Origin: an uncultured Caldilineaceae bacterium
GTDB lineage: Bacteria; Chloroflexota; Anaerolineae; Caldilineales; Caldilineaceae
Length of the DNA stretch: 64,000 nucleotides
Direction: 5' to 3'
Assembly: GCA_951813625.1 (NCBI GenBank)
Contig: CATOTS010000009.1
Coordinates: 34,372 to 98,371, forward strand
Below are positions 8,050-16,598 of this stretch, piece after piece. Position numbers and translations under genes: made by a program. Position 1 is the first letter of the stretch. Every line of letters begins with the position of its first letter. The notes beneath the pieces are model-generated. The model saw nothing but the letters and a program-made list of their open reading frames with translations, was not told where the DNA came from and did not search any database.

Positions 8050-8083
8050 AGAAAGGGGCCCCGCGCGGCGGCGCGCGGGGCCC
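8050..8083 (-). terminator. GC hairpin terminator after lutC
   Basis: GGGCCCCGCGCG and its perfect complement form a 12-bp stem with loop GCGG (8056-8083). On the minus strand it is followed by TTTCTTG, a short U-rich run, then directly by the ribosome site of the sulfurtransferase. It is a plausible intrinsic, possibly leaky, terminator. Confidence 0.65.
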
Positions 8084-8097
8084 TGGCGCGGCGGACT

Positions 8098-8862
8098 CTA
8101 TTCCTGCACGTCGTCGAAGAGGATGGCATGCACGACCTTGGGGCCGTGAACGCCCAGGGTCAGATTGCCTTCAAGGTCGGCTGATTTGCTGGGGCCGGTG
8201 ACAATTGAGATGTTGCGGCTGCGGCGGATGTAGGCGTCGAGGCCGCCGGCGTAGCGCATTTCGGCAAGCCAGTCCTCGGCGGTGGCAAAGAGCCGGCTGA
8301 AGGGGACTACCACCAGGTGGCGGAAGGGCGTCAGGCTGGCGGCGCGAGCGTTGGCGCCGCCAGCGCCGACTACGAATGAGCCGGTGCTGGCAAAGGCTGC
8401 CTCAACGGAAGTGACTCCGGCCCGAACCGGGCGGATACGCTCACGCTGTTCCGGGTCATGCAGATCGGTCGGTTCGATCAGCTTGAAACCCGTTTCTTTC
8501 AGGATATGTGTCAGGCCCTCGACGTGCAGCTGCGCCGGCGGCCAGCAGAGCACGTCCCAGTCTTCGGCGCGTTCGGCGTCGGCAGTTTTGCGAGCCGCCT
8601 GCTCTTCTTCTACCCAAATTTGCAAGCGAGAGACGATTGCGAGGCGGGCCTCGGTTTCGGTTTCCAACAGTTCACAGGTCCCCTTGACCGCGGCGATCTC
8701 CTGCGCGAAGCGTTCGGCCTGGGCCCAGAGGCCGCCCGAGGCGCTGGTGACTGTCATCCGCTCGGCCTGGGTCAGGGGGGGACTATCGAGCAGGGGAAAG
8801 GGCAGGTCCGGCTGGCGCAGCGTTTCGCGCAGGCTTGCGAGGATATTGTCGCGTGTGCTCAT
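8098..8862 (-). CDS. lutC: LutC/YkgG-type LUD-domain protein
   Basis: A 254-residue LUD-domain protein. It has the conserved glycine-rich stretch AFASTGSFVVGAGG and the downstream LTPFRHLVVVPFSRLFAT, followed by the terminal NISIVTGPSKSADLEGNLTLGVHGP block, all characteristic of LutC. It is one of three subunits of the non-flavin L-lactate dehydrogenase complex that oxidises L-lactate to pyruvate. The ATG at 8862 (MSTRDNILASLR) was chosen because homology starts there. It follows lutB by 40 bases on the same strand. Confidence 0.9.
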   Translation of the reverse strand: MSTRDNILASLRETLRQPDLPFPLLDSPPLTQAERMTVTSASGGLWAQAERFAQEIAAVKGTCELLETETEARLAIVSRLQIWVEEEQAARKTADAERAEDWDVLCWPPAQLHVEGLTHILKETGFKLIEPTDLHDPEQRERIRPVRAGVTSVEAAFASTGSFVVGAGGANARAASLTPFRHLVVVPFSRLFATAEDWLAEMRYAGGLDAYIRRSRNISIVTGPSKSADLEGNLTLGVHGPKVVHAILFDDVQE

Positions 8863-8902
8863 GGGTCGTATTTCCGTTTGAATCGGTCTGACTGGGCGCT
8901 TC

Positions 8903-10330
8903 TCAGGCTCGCTGGCGTTTTTTGCTGCGCTCTTTCCACCAGTCGCGAAAGCTCTTGCGGGCAAAGGGGGCGAAGTCGCGGTAGGCGGTCCAGCCATTCA
9001 GCGGCGGCGGCATGAACTTGATGTTGCCCCCACTCATGCCGGCGTAGACATTCGAGCCGATGCTGGCGAGTTTGCCAAGGCTCTCGTACATGCGGCGGCT
9101 GCTCATCAGCGCGCTGTAGCTCTTGATGCCGAGGGCCTCGGTGGTCGGGCTGGCGCCCTGCTGCACGAGATCGGAGCGGAGGTCGAGCAGCAGGCGGGGC
9201 AGGTCGATCTTGACCGGGCAGGCCTCGCGACATGCGCCGCAGAGCGAGGTGGCGTGCGGCAGCTCCTTGAACTGGGTGATCTCGGGGGCCAGGGCCGGCG
9301 TGATGACGGCGCCGATTGGTCCGTTGTAGGTGCTGCCATAGGCGTGGCCGCCGATCTCCTGATAGACAGGGCAGGCGTTGAGACAGGCGCCGCAGCGGAT
9401 GCACATGAGCGCCTCGCCGTAGCCGCGGGCAAACATGCGGGTGCGGCCGTTGTCGAGAAGAACGACGTGGACCTGTTCGGGGCCGTCGACATCGCCTTTG
9501 CGGCGCGGCCCGCTGGTCATCGAACAGTAGACTGTGAACTGCTGCCCGGTTGCGCTGCGACAGAGGGCCTGCAGCTGCAGGAATGCGTCCTCAACTGTGG
9601 GGACGAGCTTTTCGATGCCCATCACGGCCACGTAGACGCGCGGCATGCTACTGACCATGCGCCCGTTGCCTTCGTTTGTGACGATGCAGATAGTCCCGGT
9701 TTCGGCGATGGCGAAGTTACAGCCGCTGATGCCGATGTCGGCGGCGAAGAACTCTTTGCGCAGCCGGGCGCGCGCCAGCGACGTCATCTTCGTCGGGTCG
9801 CGCGTAACCGGCATATCGAGCTTTTCCTGGAAGACTTCGGCGATCTCTTCCATCCGCTTGTGGATCACCGGGGCGACGATGTGGCTGGGCGGTTCATCGG
9901 CCAATTGGATGATGTACTCGCCCAAGTCGGTCTCGACGACGCGCAGCCCTGCCTCTTCCATGGCGTGATTGAGGTGAATCTCTTCGGTGGCCATCGATTT
10001 GGCTTTGACGACCAGCTTGGCGCTGTTCTGCAGCGCGATGTCCTTGACGATTGCCTGCGCATCTTCGATGCCTTCAGCCCAGTGGACGACGCAGCCGTTC
10101 TGACGCAGGTTTGTCTCCAATTCCTGTAGATAATCGGGCCAGTTGCGCAGCACATTTTGCTTCATTTGGCGCAACTGTGAGCGCAGCCTCTCGCCTTCGA
10201 TTTCGTCCATGGAGGCGTTGCGGGCGTTGTCCATGCGGTCGGTGGCCTTGCTGACAGCGACGCGAAGATTGGGGTCGCCCAGCGCCTGTCGGATGCGGTC
10301 CTTGTAGGGGGCGTGGATATCTACTTGCAT
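8903..10330 (-). CDS. lutB: LutB/YkgF-type iron-sulfur lactate oxidation protein
   Basis: This 475-residue protein has an N-terminal LUD domain (about residues 60-300, with FAIAETGTICIVTNEGNGRMVSSMP) and a C-terminal ferredoxin-like domain with two 4Fe-4S motifs, CIRCGACLNACP and CGACREACP. The domain order and length match LutB. It passes electrons from lactate oxidation to the respiratory chain together with LutA and LutC. The ATG at 10330 has AGGAA upstream. It lies between lutA and lutC in one operon. Confidence 0.93.
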   Translation of the reverse strand: MQVDIHAPYKDRIRQALGDPNLRVAVSKATDRMDNARNASMDEIEGERLRSQLRQMKQNVLRNWPDYLQELETNLRQNGCVVHWAEGIEDAQAIVKDIALQNSAKLVVKAKSMATEEIHLNHAMEEAGLRVVETDLGEYIIQLADEPPSHIVAPVIHKRMEEIAEVFQEKLDMPVTRDPTKMTSLARARLRKEFFAADIGISGCNFAIAETGTICIVTNEGNGRMVSSMPRVYVAVMGIEKLVPTVEDAFLQLQALCRSATGQQFTVYCSMTSGPRRKGDVDGPEQVHVVLLDNGRTRMFARGYGEALMCIRCGACLNACPVYQEIGGHAYGSTYNGPIGAVITPALAPEITQFKELPHATSLCGACREACPVKIDLPRLLLDLRSDLVQQGASPTTEALGIKSYSALMSSRRMYESLGKLASIGSNVYAGMSGGNIKFMPPPLNGWTAYRDFAPFARKSFRDWWKERSKKRQRA

Positions 10331-10417
10331 CGTAATCGTTCCTGTTGGCCGGTCGTGTGCATTGGTCGGACCGGGCAGCAACACTGGCAGACCGGTGTCG
10401 GGCGCTGCGTCTGCAGG

Positions 10418-11269
10418 TCAGGCGACATCGCCCCAGCGTCGCGGATGGTCGGCGGGTGTTGGGGTAGGATCGGTCGGCGGGCGCAGGTTACTGCCGCACT
10501 GGTCGTTGAGGATCTCGGCAATATGTTGGGCGCGGCAGTCGACGCCTTCGCGGCTGAGTATGCCGTTGATGTGGGTCATACAGCTGACGTCACAGAGGAC
10601 GACGGCGTCGGCGCCGCTTTGTTGGGCGTAGCGGGCCTTTGCCCTTCCCATTGCTGCGCTGATGCCACTGTTTTTGATGGCGAAGAGCCCGCCGAACCCG
10701 CAGCAGTCGTCGGCGTGGGGCAACTCGACGAGTTCGAGGCCCTCTACACCGGCCAGCAGTTTGCGCGGCTGCTCGTCAACGCCCAGCTCGCGGTACAAAT
10801 GGCAGCAGGGGTGGTAGGCTGCCTTGCCCTGGAGTTGGGCGCCGGTGCTCACCAGGCCAAGAACGTCGACCAGGAATTCAGTCAGCTCGAACGTTACCGC
10901 TGCCAGCCGCTGGGCCTGAATGGTCAGGTCCGGCTCGTTCGACTCCTGGAAGATCACTTCGTAGAAGTGGCTTGTCATGGTGGCGCAGCTGCCGGAGGGC
11001 GCGACGATGGCGTCGATTTCGCCGCTGTCGACGAGCGGCCCGAAGATCGAAATGAAGCGCCGCGCCAGTTTGCGCGCCTCGTTGCGGTAACCGGCGTTGA
11101 AGGCCGGCTGCCCGCAGCAGGTCTGCTCCTCAGGGAAAGAGACCTGGATGCCGTTTTTTTCCAACAGCTCGCAGGCAGCGATGCCTACGTTTGGGTAAAG
11201 CATGTCCACCATGCAGGTAACAAAGAGAGCGACGCGCTCGGGTCTTCTTTCAAAGGTGGCTTTGTGCAT
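10418..11269 (-). CDS. lutA: LutA/YkgE-type CCG-domain protein
   Basis: A 283-residue protein with two cysteine-rich CCG domains: QTCCGQPAFN in the first and DDCCGFGG in the second, with paired upstream cysteines in VTCMVD and YHPCCHLY. This is the LutA/GlpC-like family that binds an unusual iron-sulfur cluster. It opens the lutABC operon. ATG 11269 is preferred; a GTG at 11290 in frame would add seven residues and cannot be excluded, because neither has a strong ribosome site. The next gene upstream, an M24 peptidase, is on the same strand 108 bases away. Confidence 0.91.
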   Translation of the reverse strand: MHKATFERRPERVALFVTCMVDMLYPNVGIAACELLEKNGIQVSFPEEQTCCGQPAFNAGYRNEARKLARRFISIFGPLVDSGEIDAIVAPSGSCATMTSHFYEVIFQESNEPDLTIQAQRLAAVTFELTEFLVDVLGLVSTGAQLQGKAAYHPCCHLYRELGVDEQPRKLLAGVEGLELVELPHADDCCGFGGLFAIKNSGISAAMGRAKARYAQQSGADAVVLCDVSCMTHINGILSREGVDCRAQHIAEILNDQCGSNLRPPTDPTPTPADHPRRWGDVA

Positions 11270-11377
11270 GGGATGGTCCGCTCTTGTCACTGCGTTGCGT
11301 AGTTGGAACCAGGCAAATGATGGCTCGATGGTCTCTTGAAGGTCAATTGCGGCAAAAGCGACGGTCCGGAAACCAGT

Positions 11378-12607
11378 TCAGCTGCCCAGAAGCGCAAGTT
11401 CATTCTGCAAGGGCAGCGTCGTCAATTCCAGGCCGTCTTCGTGGACAATGCAGTTGACTTCGCTGCGGATGCCGAGCCCTTTTGGCTGACCGCTACCGTC
11501 GAAGTCGAGCCGGGGCAGGTAGATGCCGGGTTCGATCGTGAACATGACGCCGGGGATGAGGCTGCGACGGTCCTGCGTCTCAACGTTGTCGATGTTGACG
11601 CCGTTCCAATGGGTGGTCGGGCCCAGGCTGTGGCCGGTGCGGTGCAGGATGCCGTGGCCGAAGCCTGCTCCTTCGATGACGCGGCGAGCGGCGTCGTCTA
11701 TTTCGTAGCCATGAACAGTCTGCCCGTTGTCAAGCCCCTGCCTGATGGCGGCGACGGCGGTGTCGCGCGCCTGCGCGACCACGTCAAAGACGCGCGGCAG
11801 CGCCGGCGGCGGCTCCTGGGCGCAGTAGGCGGTCCAGGTGATGTCGGCGTAGCAGTCGTCGGGGCGGTTGCGTTCCCTGGCCCAGAGGTCGATCAGCAGG
11901 GCATCGCCGCGGCGGATTGGGCTGTGCTGCTGGGCGCTGGGCGCGTAATGGGGCAGGGCGGCGTTGCCGTTGACGGCCACAATCGGGTCGTGGTCCCATT
12001 CCAGATCGGTGTCGCGGAAGCTGTCGACGATCAGCTGCTGCACGCCGTACTCGGTGATCTCCTGCCCGGCGCGCAGGGCGGCGTCGACGAAGGCGAAGGC
12101 GGCGTCCTTGGCCGCCAGCATGTGGGCGGCGGCGCGCCGGTGGCTGTCAATCTGCTCTGAGGTGAGCACAGCCTGAACGAGCTGCACGAGGTCGGCGCTG
12201 CTGACGACGGTTGCGCCGCTGGCGGCGCGCACCAGCTCAAGCGTGCCGGCATCGACGTTGCTGACGTAGGGAATGGCGCAATTGGGGCTGTATTCCATGG
12301 CGATCCGGCTGGAGGAGCCGTGCGGCAGCAGGCGGCGCAGCTTTGCCTCAATCTCCTGCCAGCCGACGTAGAGGTGAACCGGCCCGGCCAGTTCGGGCGG
12401 CACCGTGCTGAATGCCGCCTGCTCGATGGCATGGACCAGCCATTGCGGCTCGCCCTCGGCAGGAATCCAAAGAAACCAGCGTCTTGTTCCGGTGTTTTCG
12501 ATCCCTGCGACAGACGCGGCGATCGGATTCTGGCCGCGAAAGTCGTAGAGCAGCCATCCGGCCATGGCATGATCGCGCAGATAGTTGCGGACTTGTTCCA
12601 GTCTCAC
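11378..12607 (-). CDS. M24-family Xaa-Pro aminopeptidase-like metallopeptidase
   Basis: A 409-residue protein with an N-terminal creatinase-like domain and a C-terminal pita-bread M24 fold. Metal-ligand regions are visible: LLIDLWARERN and the following ADITWT aspartates, GHGILHRTGHSLG histidine, FTIEPGIY glutamate and GIRSEVN glutamate. It probably removes N-terminal residues before proline or acts on a related small substrate. The start is GTG 12607; an AGGAA lies about ten bases upstream. An internal ATG at residue 15 is a weaker alternative. Confidence 0.85.
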   Translation of the reverse strand: MRLEQVRNYLRDHAMAGWLLYDFRGQNPIAASVAGIENTGTRRWFLWIPAEGEPQWLVHAIEQAAFSTVPPELAGPVHLYVGWQEIEAKLRRLLPHGSSSRIAMEYSPNCAIPYVSNVDAGTLELVRAASGATVVSSADLVQLVQAVLTSEQIDSHRRAAAHMLAAKDAAFAFVDAALRAGQEITEYGVQQLIVDSFRDTDLEWDHDPIVAVNGNAALPHYAPSAQQHSPIRRGDALLIDLWARERNRPDDCYADITWTAYCAQEPPPALPRVFDVVAQARDTAVAAIRQGLDNGQTVHGYEIDDAARRVIEGAGFGHGILHRTGHSLGPTTHWNGVNIDNVETQDRRSLIPGVMFTIEPGIYLPRLDFDGSGQPKGLGIRSEVNCIVHEDGLELTTLPLQNELALLGS

Positions 12608-12942
12608 AGGAGGCCACGTTCCTGTGCCAGCGCGAACGCGCTCTTGGGCGGCGCACCGGCATCTAAAGGGTAAGCTACGGGGCTGAGCACGCAGTCATTA
12701 TTCCATGAAGTGGCGAAACGGTCTAATTCATGGCGGTCTTCAGGAAAGCCAAATCGGCTGATGGCGCAGACCAAATACAGGAAAGAAAGTTTCGTCTTTG
12801 AACGCTTACGCGCGGGAGGCATCCGTTTTTGCGTTCTGCTAGAACATATGTACAATAGAACCTGGATGGTTTGGTGCGCCTTTTTGAGCCTGCCGGACCG
12901 ATTGATCATTTCGATTGCGAATTCCCCCAAGGAGGCTGTACA
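12608..12942. other. Intergenic region holding the ssb promoter
   Basis: Between the divergent M24 peptidase and ssb genes. The right half contains the promoter and LexA-like box at 12829-12856 and a strong ribosome site AAGGAGG at about 12929. No gene is supported in the left half. Confidence 0.6.
12829..12856 (+). promoter_or_regulatory. ssb promoter with internal LexA-like box
   Basis: TTGCGT (12829-12834) and TACAAT (12851-12856) are 16 bp apart. Inside the spacer and just touching the -10 is GAACATATGTAC (12842-12853); its reverse, GTACATATGTTC, matches the lexA-promoter box GCACAGATGTTC at 10 of 12 positions. Placement is the same as at lexA, supporting SOS control of ssb. Confidence 0.6.
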
Positions 12943-13368
12943 ATGTACCAGCAGATCACATTAATAGGGAACCTGGGCCGCGACCCGGAGATGCGTTATG
13001 CGCCAAGCGGCGACCCCGTTACGAATTTCAGCGTCGCTACAAGCCGCGGATGGACAGGAGAGGACGGTCAGAGGCAGGAAAAGACCGTCTGGTTCAGGGT
13101 AACGGCGTGGCGACGGCTTGCGGAAACCTGTAATCAGTATCTGTCGAAAGGGAGACGGGTGCTTGTTGTGGGGGAGTTGGAGGAGCCCTATGTGTGGACG
13201 GACGAGAGCGGCACCTCACGCGCCTCGCTACAAGTGACGGCGCGCACCGTGCAGTTCCTCAGTTCGCGCGCCGAGTCTGATGAGCAATCCGGCGGACAGC
13301 CTGTCTACTCCGATGGCGAGAGTGCTCCCAGTCCGGATGCCGGTAGCGATGTGGACGTTCGCTTTTGA
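12943..13368 (+). CDS. ssb: Single-stranded DNA-binding protein, first copy
   Basis: A 141-residue SSB with an N-terminal OB fold (MYQQITLIGNLGRDPEMRY, VTNFSVATSR, TVWFRVTAW, YLSKGRRVLVVGEL) and a short acidic Ser/Gly/Asp-rich tail. The tail ends in DVRF rather than the standard acidic DDIPF tip through which SSB recruits partners, so partner binding may be reduced. ATG 12943 follows AAGGAGG. A second, more standard copy begins 123 bases downstream. The promoter carries a LexA-like box. Confidence 0.95.
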   Translation: MYQQITLIGNLGRDPEMRYAPSGDPVTNFSVATSRGWTGEDGQRQEKTVWFRVTAWRRLAETCNQYLSKGRRVLVVGELEEPYVWTDESGTSRASLQVTARTVQFLSSRAESDEQSGGQPVYSDGESAPSPDAGSDVDVRF

Positions 13369-13491
13369 TTGAGTATCCACGAGGTACCAGGTAGGCGCAG
13401 GCAAGGCACGGGTCGACGGGGCAATTCCTGACGCCGCCCGTTTCGCCAGCGCCGGTTCATCGAACATGAATTGAGGGAAGGAAGAGGCACA

Positions 13492-13926
13492 ATGTATCAA
13501 CAGATTACACTAATCGGGAACCTGGGCCGTGATCCGGAGATGCGCTACACGCCCAGCGGCACGGCTGTCACAAACTTCAGCGTTGCCACCAGTCGATCGT
13601 GGACGGGCCAGGACGGACAGCGCCAGGACAGGACCGTTTGGTTCCGCGTGGCTGCATGGGAACGACTGGCCGAAACCTGTAACCAGTACTTGACAAAAGG
13701 ACAGCGGGTGCTGGTGGTTGGCGAAATGGAAGAGCCGAGCACATGGACCGACCGGGAGGGCAACACACGCGCCTCGCTGGAAGTCCGGGCGCGGACGGTC
13801 CGCTTCCTCAACACGCGCGCCGAGGGTGAAGCACTGGCACAGGCCGCGGGCCAGGGAGAGTCTTATGGCGGCGGCGCTTCTGCCGAGGGATCGGAACCTG
13901 GCGGCGAGGACGACATTCCGTTCTAG
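13492..13926 (+). CDS. ssb: Single-stranded DNA-binding protein, second copy
   Basis: A 144-residue SSB very similar to the first copy over the OB fold (the first 19 residues are identical) and differing in the tail, which is Gly-rich and ends in the canonical DDIPF. ATG 13492 sits behind GAGGGAAGGAAGAGG. The paralogues are a tandem duplication; the intact acidic tip marks this as the likely main replication SSB, with the upstream copy possibly specialised. Both are on the plus strand and could be transcribed together. Confidence 0.95.
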   Translation: MYQQITLIGNLGRDPEMRYTPSGTAVTNFSVATSRSWTGQDGQRQDRTVWFRVAAWERLAETCNQYLTKGQRVLVVGEMEEPSTWTDREGNTRASLEVRARTVRFLNTRAEGEALAQAAGQGESYGGGASAEGSEPGGEDDIPF

Positions 13927-14067
13927 AGGTCTCTTGCCGCAAAACGCTGGCGCAAAGTGTGCGGCGCGTTCACCCCTCAACCGAATCGGCCGGGTTGTCA
14001 GGCGATAGACTCTGACAGGTCGGCCGTTCTTGCTTTTTGGCCTTCCGGCAGGTCAGGCTCGCGCCGC

Positions 14068-15123
14068 TCAAACAGTCACGGCCTGACCCTCGCGGGCGGA
14101 CTGTTGCGCCGCGAGGAGGAAGCGCAGGATGTCTCGGCCTTCGGCGCCAGTCAAGCGAGGTGGGTCCCCATTTTCAAGTGCGTCGATGAGATGGCGGGTG
14201 GCGTGGACGAAGCTCAACTCCCAGGCGACCGGTAAATCGTCGAAGATTCGGGTCTTGCCGTCGCGGTATAGGATGAGGGGCGGCGCGTCAGCCAGCCGGC
14301 CATGCCCGCCGTTTATCCAGAGCACGCCCCTGGTTCCCGTGATTTCGACGCGGTCATCCTGCGCGTAGTGCCGGGTTTCGATCTCCAGCTGCGGCGAGTA
14401 CACGACTTCCATCGAGCCGAGCCTGTTGTCGGGGAATTTCCACGATACGATTGCGGGCGTATCCAGAATGCGGCCCGGCATCAATTCCATCTTGCCGATC
14501 CAGGCATGCACCTCTTCCGCCAACCCCATAAAGTGCCAGGCCAGCGCGAACTTGTGATGGCCGTCATCGAAAACCAACGGCCCGCCGCCGCACGTTTCAG
14601 GGTCGAAGCGCCAGGCCCAGGACGCGAGCGGCACGTGCCAGGCGTTGGGGCTGAATCCGGCATTGCTCTTGATGCGGATGGTCAAAGGATCGCCGATTTC
14701 GCCGGCGTCGATCAGTTCCTGCGCGCGCGTCACCGGCGGGTAGAAGAGGAAGTTTTCGTAGACGCGCAGGACTTTGCTGGCGGCCGCGGCGGCCGCCAGC
14801 ATTTCATTGGCCTGTGCAAGGCTGAGCGCCATCGGCTTCTGGACGGAGACGTGTTTGCCGGCGGCGAATGCGTCGAGGGAAACGGGGTGGTGGAGGTGAT
14901 GGGGCAACAGAATTTCGACCAGGTCGAGGTCGGGCAGAGCAAGAAGCTCGTGATGATGGCTGAAGATGCCGGAGGATGGTACGCCCCACGCGGCGGCGCG
15001 ACTTTCGGCTCGATCTCTGTCGGTATCGCAGACGGCGACGATCTGCGCGCGCTTGTTCTGAAGGTATTCGATGGCATGCAGGTCGCTGATGCGGCCGGTT
15101 CCGACTATTCCGACGCGTAGCAT
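14068..15123 (-). CDS. Gfo/Idh/MocA-family NAD(P)-dependent dehydrogenase
   Basis: A 351-residue protein with the N-terminal Rossmann motif VGIVGTGRISDLH and the VQKP motif (HVSVQKPMAL) that corresponds to the family's EKP; here Glu is replaced by Gln. The C-terminal alpha/beta dimerisation domain follows, with DDGHHKFALAWHF near the expected catalytic histidine pair. It probably oxidises or reduces a cyclic sugar or inositol. It lies downstream of the nucleotidyltransferase-like and SDR genes on the same strand. Confidence 0.88.
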   Translation of the reverse strand: MLRVGIVGTGRISDLHAIEYLQNKRAQIVAVCDTDRDRAESRAAAWGVPSSGIFSHHHELLALPDLDLVEILLPHHLHHPVSLDAFAAGKHVSVQKPMALSLAQANEMLAAAAAASKVLRVYENFLFYPPVTRAQELIDAGEIGDPLTIRIKSNAGFSPNAWHVPLASWAWRFDPETCGGGPLVFDDGHHKFALAWHFMGLAEEVHAWIGKMELMPGRILDTPAIVSWKFPDNRLGSMEVVYSPQLEIETRHYAQDDRVEITGTRGVLWINGGHGRLADAPPLILYRDGKTRIFDDLPVAWELSFVHATRHLIDALENGDPPRLTGAEGRDILRFLLAAQQSAREGQAVTV

Positions 15124-15168
15124 AGCCTGGCAGTTGCCCCCAGTGGCGCGGGCTTGAGCGGGAACGGC

Positions 15169-15870
15169 TTACACGTCCTTCATTTCCAGACGGCCCAGGT
15201 AGATCAGGGACTCCAGGTCTTGCGCGGCTTCCGGCATGTAGCGGGCAACGCACTCCCGTGTCCGAGCCAGATCTTCATCGGCAGCGAGGCCGAGCATTTT
15301 CGAGAGGTCTGCGAGATCCTGCGCGCGCGAAGTCTCCAACTTCATGAGAACGAGATAGGGCAGGTCCAGGACCGGGAAGCCGGCCGCGTCGCGGCGCTTC
15401 TGTTGAAATGCATCGTCTATCCAGTTGAATGGGATCAGGAGCAGGTCGATCTCAGTGCCGTCGGGAGCGTTCAACGTGAAGCCGGGGATCGACAGTTCAG
15501 AAGCCGGTTGAAAGCCTGCTCCTTGCAGCCGCGCCAGCGCCTCGTCTCCATCCTCGAAATGGACAAGGATGTCGAAATCTCTTGTCATGCGTTCTGGCAT
15601 GTAGGCGCGTGTCGCCACTGCGCCGGCGACCGCCCAACGGATCCCTTTCAGCAGGTCTCGAAGGTCGGGCCAGGCGTATCTCGCAGTTCGTTCGCGCAGA
15701 AACTGGGGTGCGCTGCCGGTGCCGGGCCCTTGGCGTCGCAGAGAGAGCGATAGGAGGAAGCGTCGTTTCTGTGCCGGGGTGAGTTGTCCATCAGCCGCGA
15801 TTGCGGCGATGGCAGGCGGTACGTCTCCGGACTTGCGCTCGATGTCAATACACCTCCGTGCTTGTCGCAT
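15169..15870 (-). CDS. Nucleotidyltransferase-fold protein, function unknown
   Basis: A 233-residue protein whose centre reads WAVAGAVATRAYMPERMTRDFDILV, followed 50 residues later by GTEIDLLLI. This pattern (glycine-containing helix, then D-x-D and a third aspartate) marks a minimal nucleotidyltransferase fold seen in AbiEii-like and DUF6036-like proteins. The first 60 residues are not recognised. The start is uncertain: ATG 15870 would overlap the SDR end by 26 bases and lacks a ribosome site. Whether it is an enzyme or a toxin-like protein cannot be told; no antitoxin-like partner adjoins it. Confidence 0.7.
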   Translation of the reverse strand: MRQARRCIDIERKSGDVPPAIAAIAADGQLTPAQKRRFLLSLSLRRQGPGTGSAPQFLRERTARYAWPDLRDLLKGIRWAVAGAVATRAYMPERMTRDFDILVHFEDGDEALARLQGAGFQPASELSIPGFTLNAPDGTEIDLLLIPFNWIDDAFQQKRRDAAGFPVLDLPYLVLMKLETSRAQDLADLSKMLGLAADEDLARTRECVARYMPEAAQDLESLIYLGRLEMKDV

Positions 15871-16582
15871 AGAGATCGATGCGGTCGGCGTTGGCGCGCA
15901 GGGGCAGGCTGGCGGCGTAAAGGACGGTAGCTGCGATATCCTCGGCCTGCATCATCAGTTCGCGCGTCTCCTGCGGGGGCGGAACGGGGCGGCGGTCCAG
16001 CAATGGGGTGGCGGCGACGCCGGGATTGATAACGCAGGCGCGCACGCCGTGGGGGTTGCCTTCCTCGTTGGTGATCTGGTTGAGGGCCTGCATCCCCATT
16101 TTGGCGCTGCTGTAGGCGATTCCGGCCAGCAGGCTGGGGAAGTTGGCGGCGCGCGAGGCGATATTGATGACGGTGCCGGCGCCGCGCGCCTTCATCTGTG
16201 GCAAAAGCAGGCTGGTGAAAAGGAAGGCGCTGACCAGGTTGACATCGACGACGACCTGAAAGTCAGCGGTGGTTGTGTCGACGATGGTGCGGTTGGGGAC
16301 ATTCGTACCGGCGTTGTTTACCAGCACGTCAATCGGACCGAATTCGGCGTCAACCTTGTCAACGGTGGCGCGGACCTGCGATTCGTCGCCCACATCGCAG
16401 GGGCAGACGAGGGTCCGGACACCGGATGGCTCGATGCGTTCCGCCAGGGCGCGCAGCATCGCCTCGCGGCGGGCAACCAGGGCCACATGCGCGCCCGCCT
16501 GTGCGAACTGCAGGGCTATCGCCTCGCCGAAGCCGCTGCTGGCGCCGGTGACCAGTACATTCTGACCGGACAGGCTGTTCAA
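15845..16582 (-). CDS. Short-chain dehydrogenase/reductase
   Basis: A 245-residue classical SDR: cofactor motif TGASSGFG, LVNNAG, and the active-site Ser (NIASRAANF) with Y-x-x-x-K in AYSSAKMG. It oxidises or reduces a hydroxyl or keto group with NAD(P). The start is TTG 16582, preceded by a well-spaced AAGGAG. The IS701-family element ends only 12 bases upstream of this start codon, just before the ribosome site, so the SDR lost its direct linkage to the upstream Gfo/Idh gene but kept its own ribosome site. Confidence 0.92.
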   Translation of the reverse strand: MNSLSGQNVLVTGASSGFGEAIALQFAQAGAHVALVARREAMLRALAERIEPSGVRTLVCPCDVGDESQVRATVDKVDAEFGPIDVLVNNAGTNVPNRTIVDTTTADFQVVVDVNLVSAFLFTSLLLPQMKARGAGTVINIASRAANFPSLLAGIAYSSAKMGMQALNQITNEEGNPHGVRACVINPGVAATPLLDRRPVPPPQETRELMMQAEDIAATVLYAASLPLRANADRIDLYATSTEVY

Positions 16583-16598
16583 TTGCGTGTCTCCTTAG

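Noticed and set aside
12604..12930. 108-residue frame on the minus strand over the ssb promoter
   Set aside because: It covers a convincing promoter and operator for ssb on the other strand, has no ribosome site and no family match.
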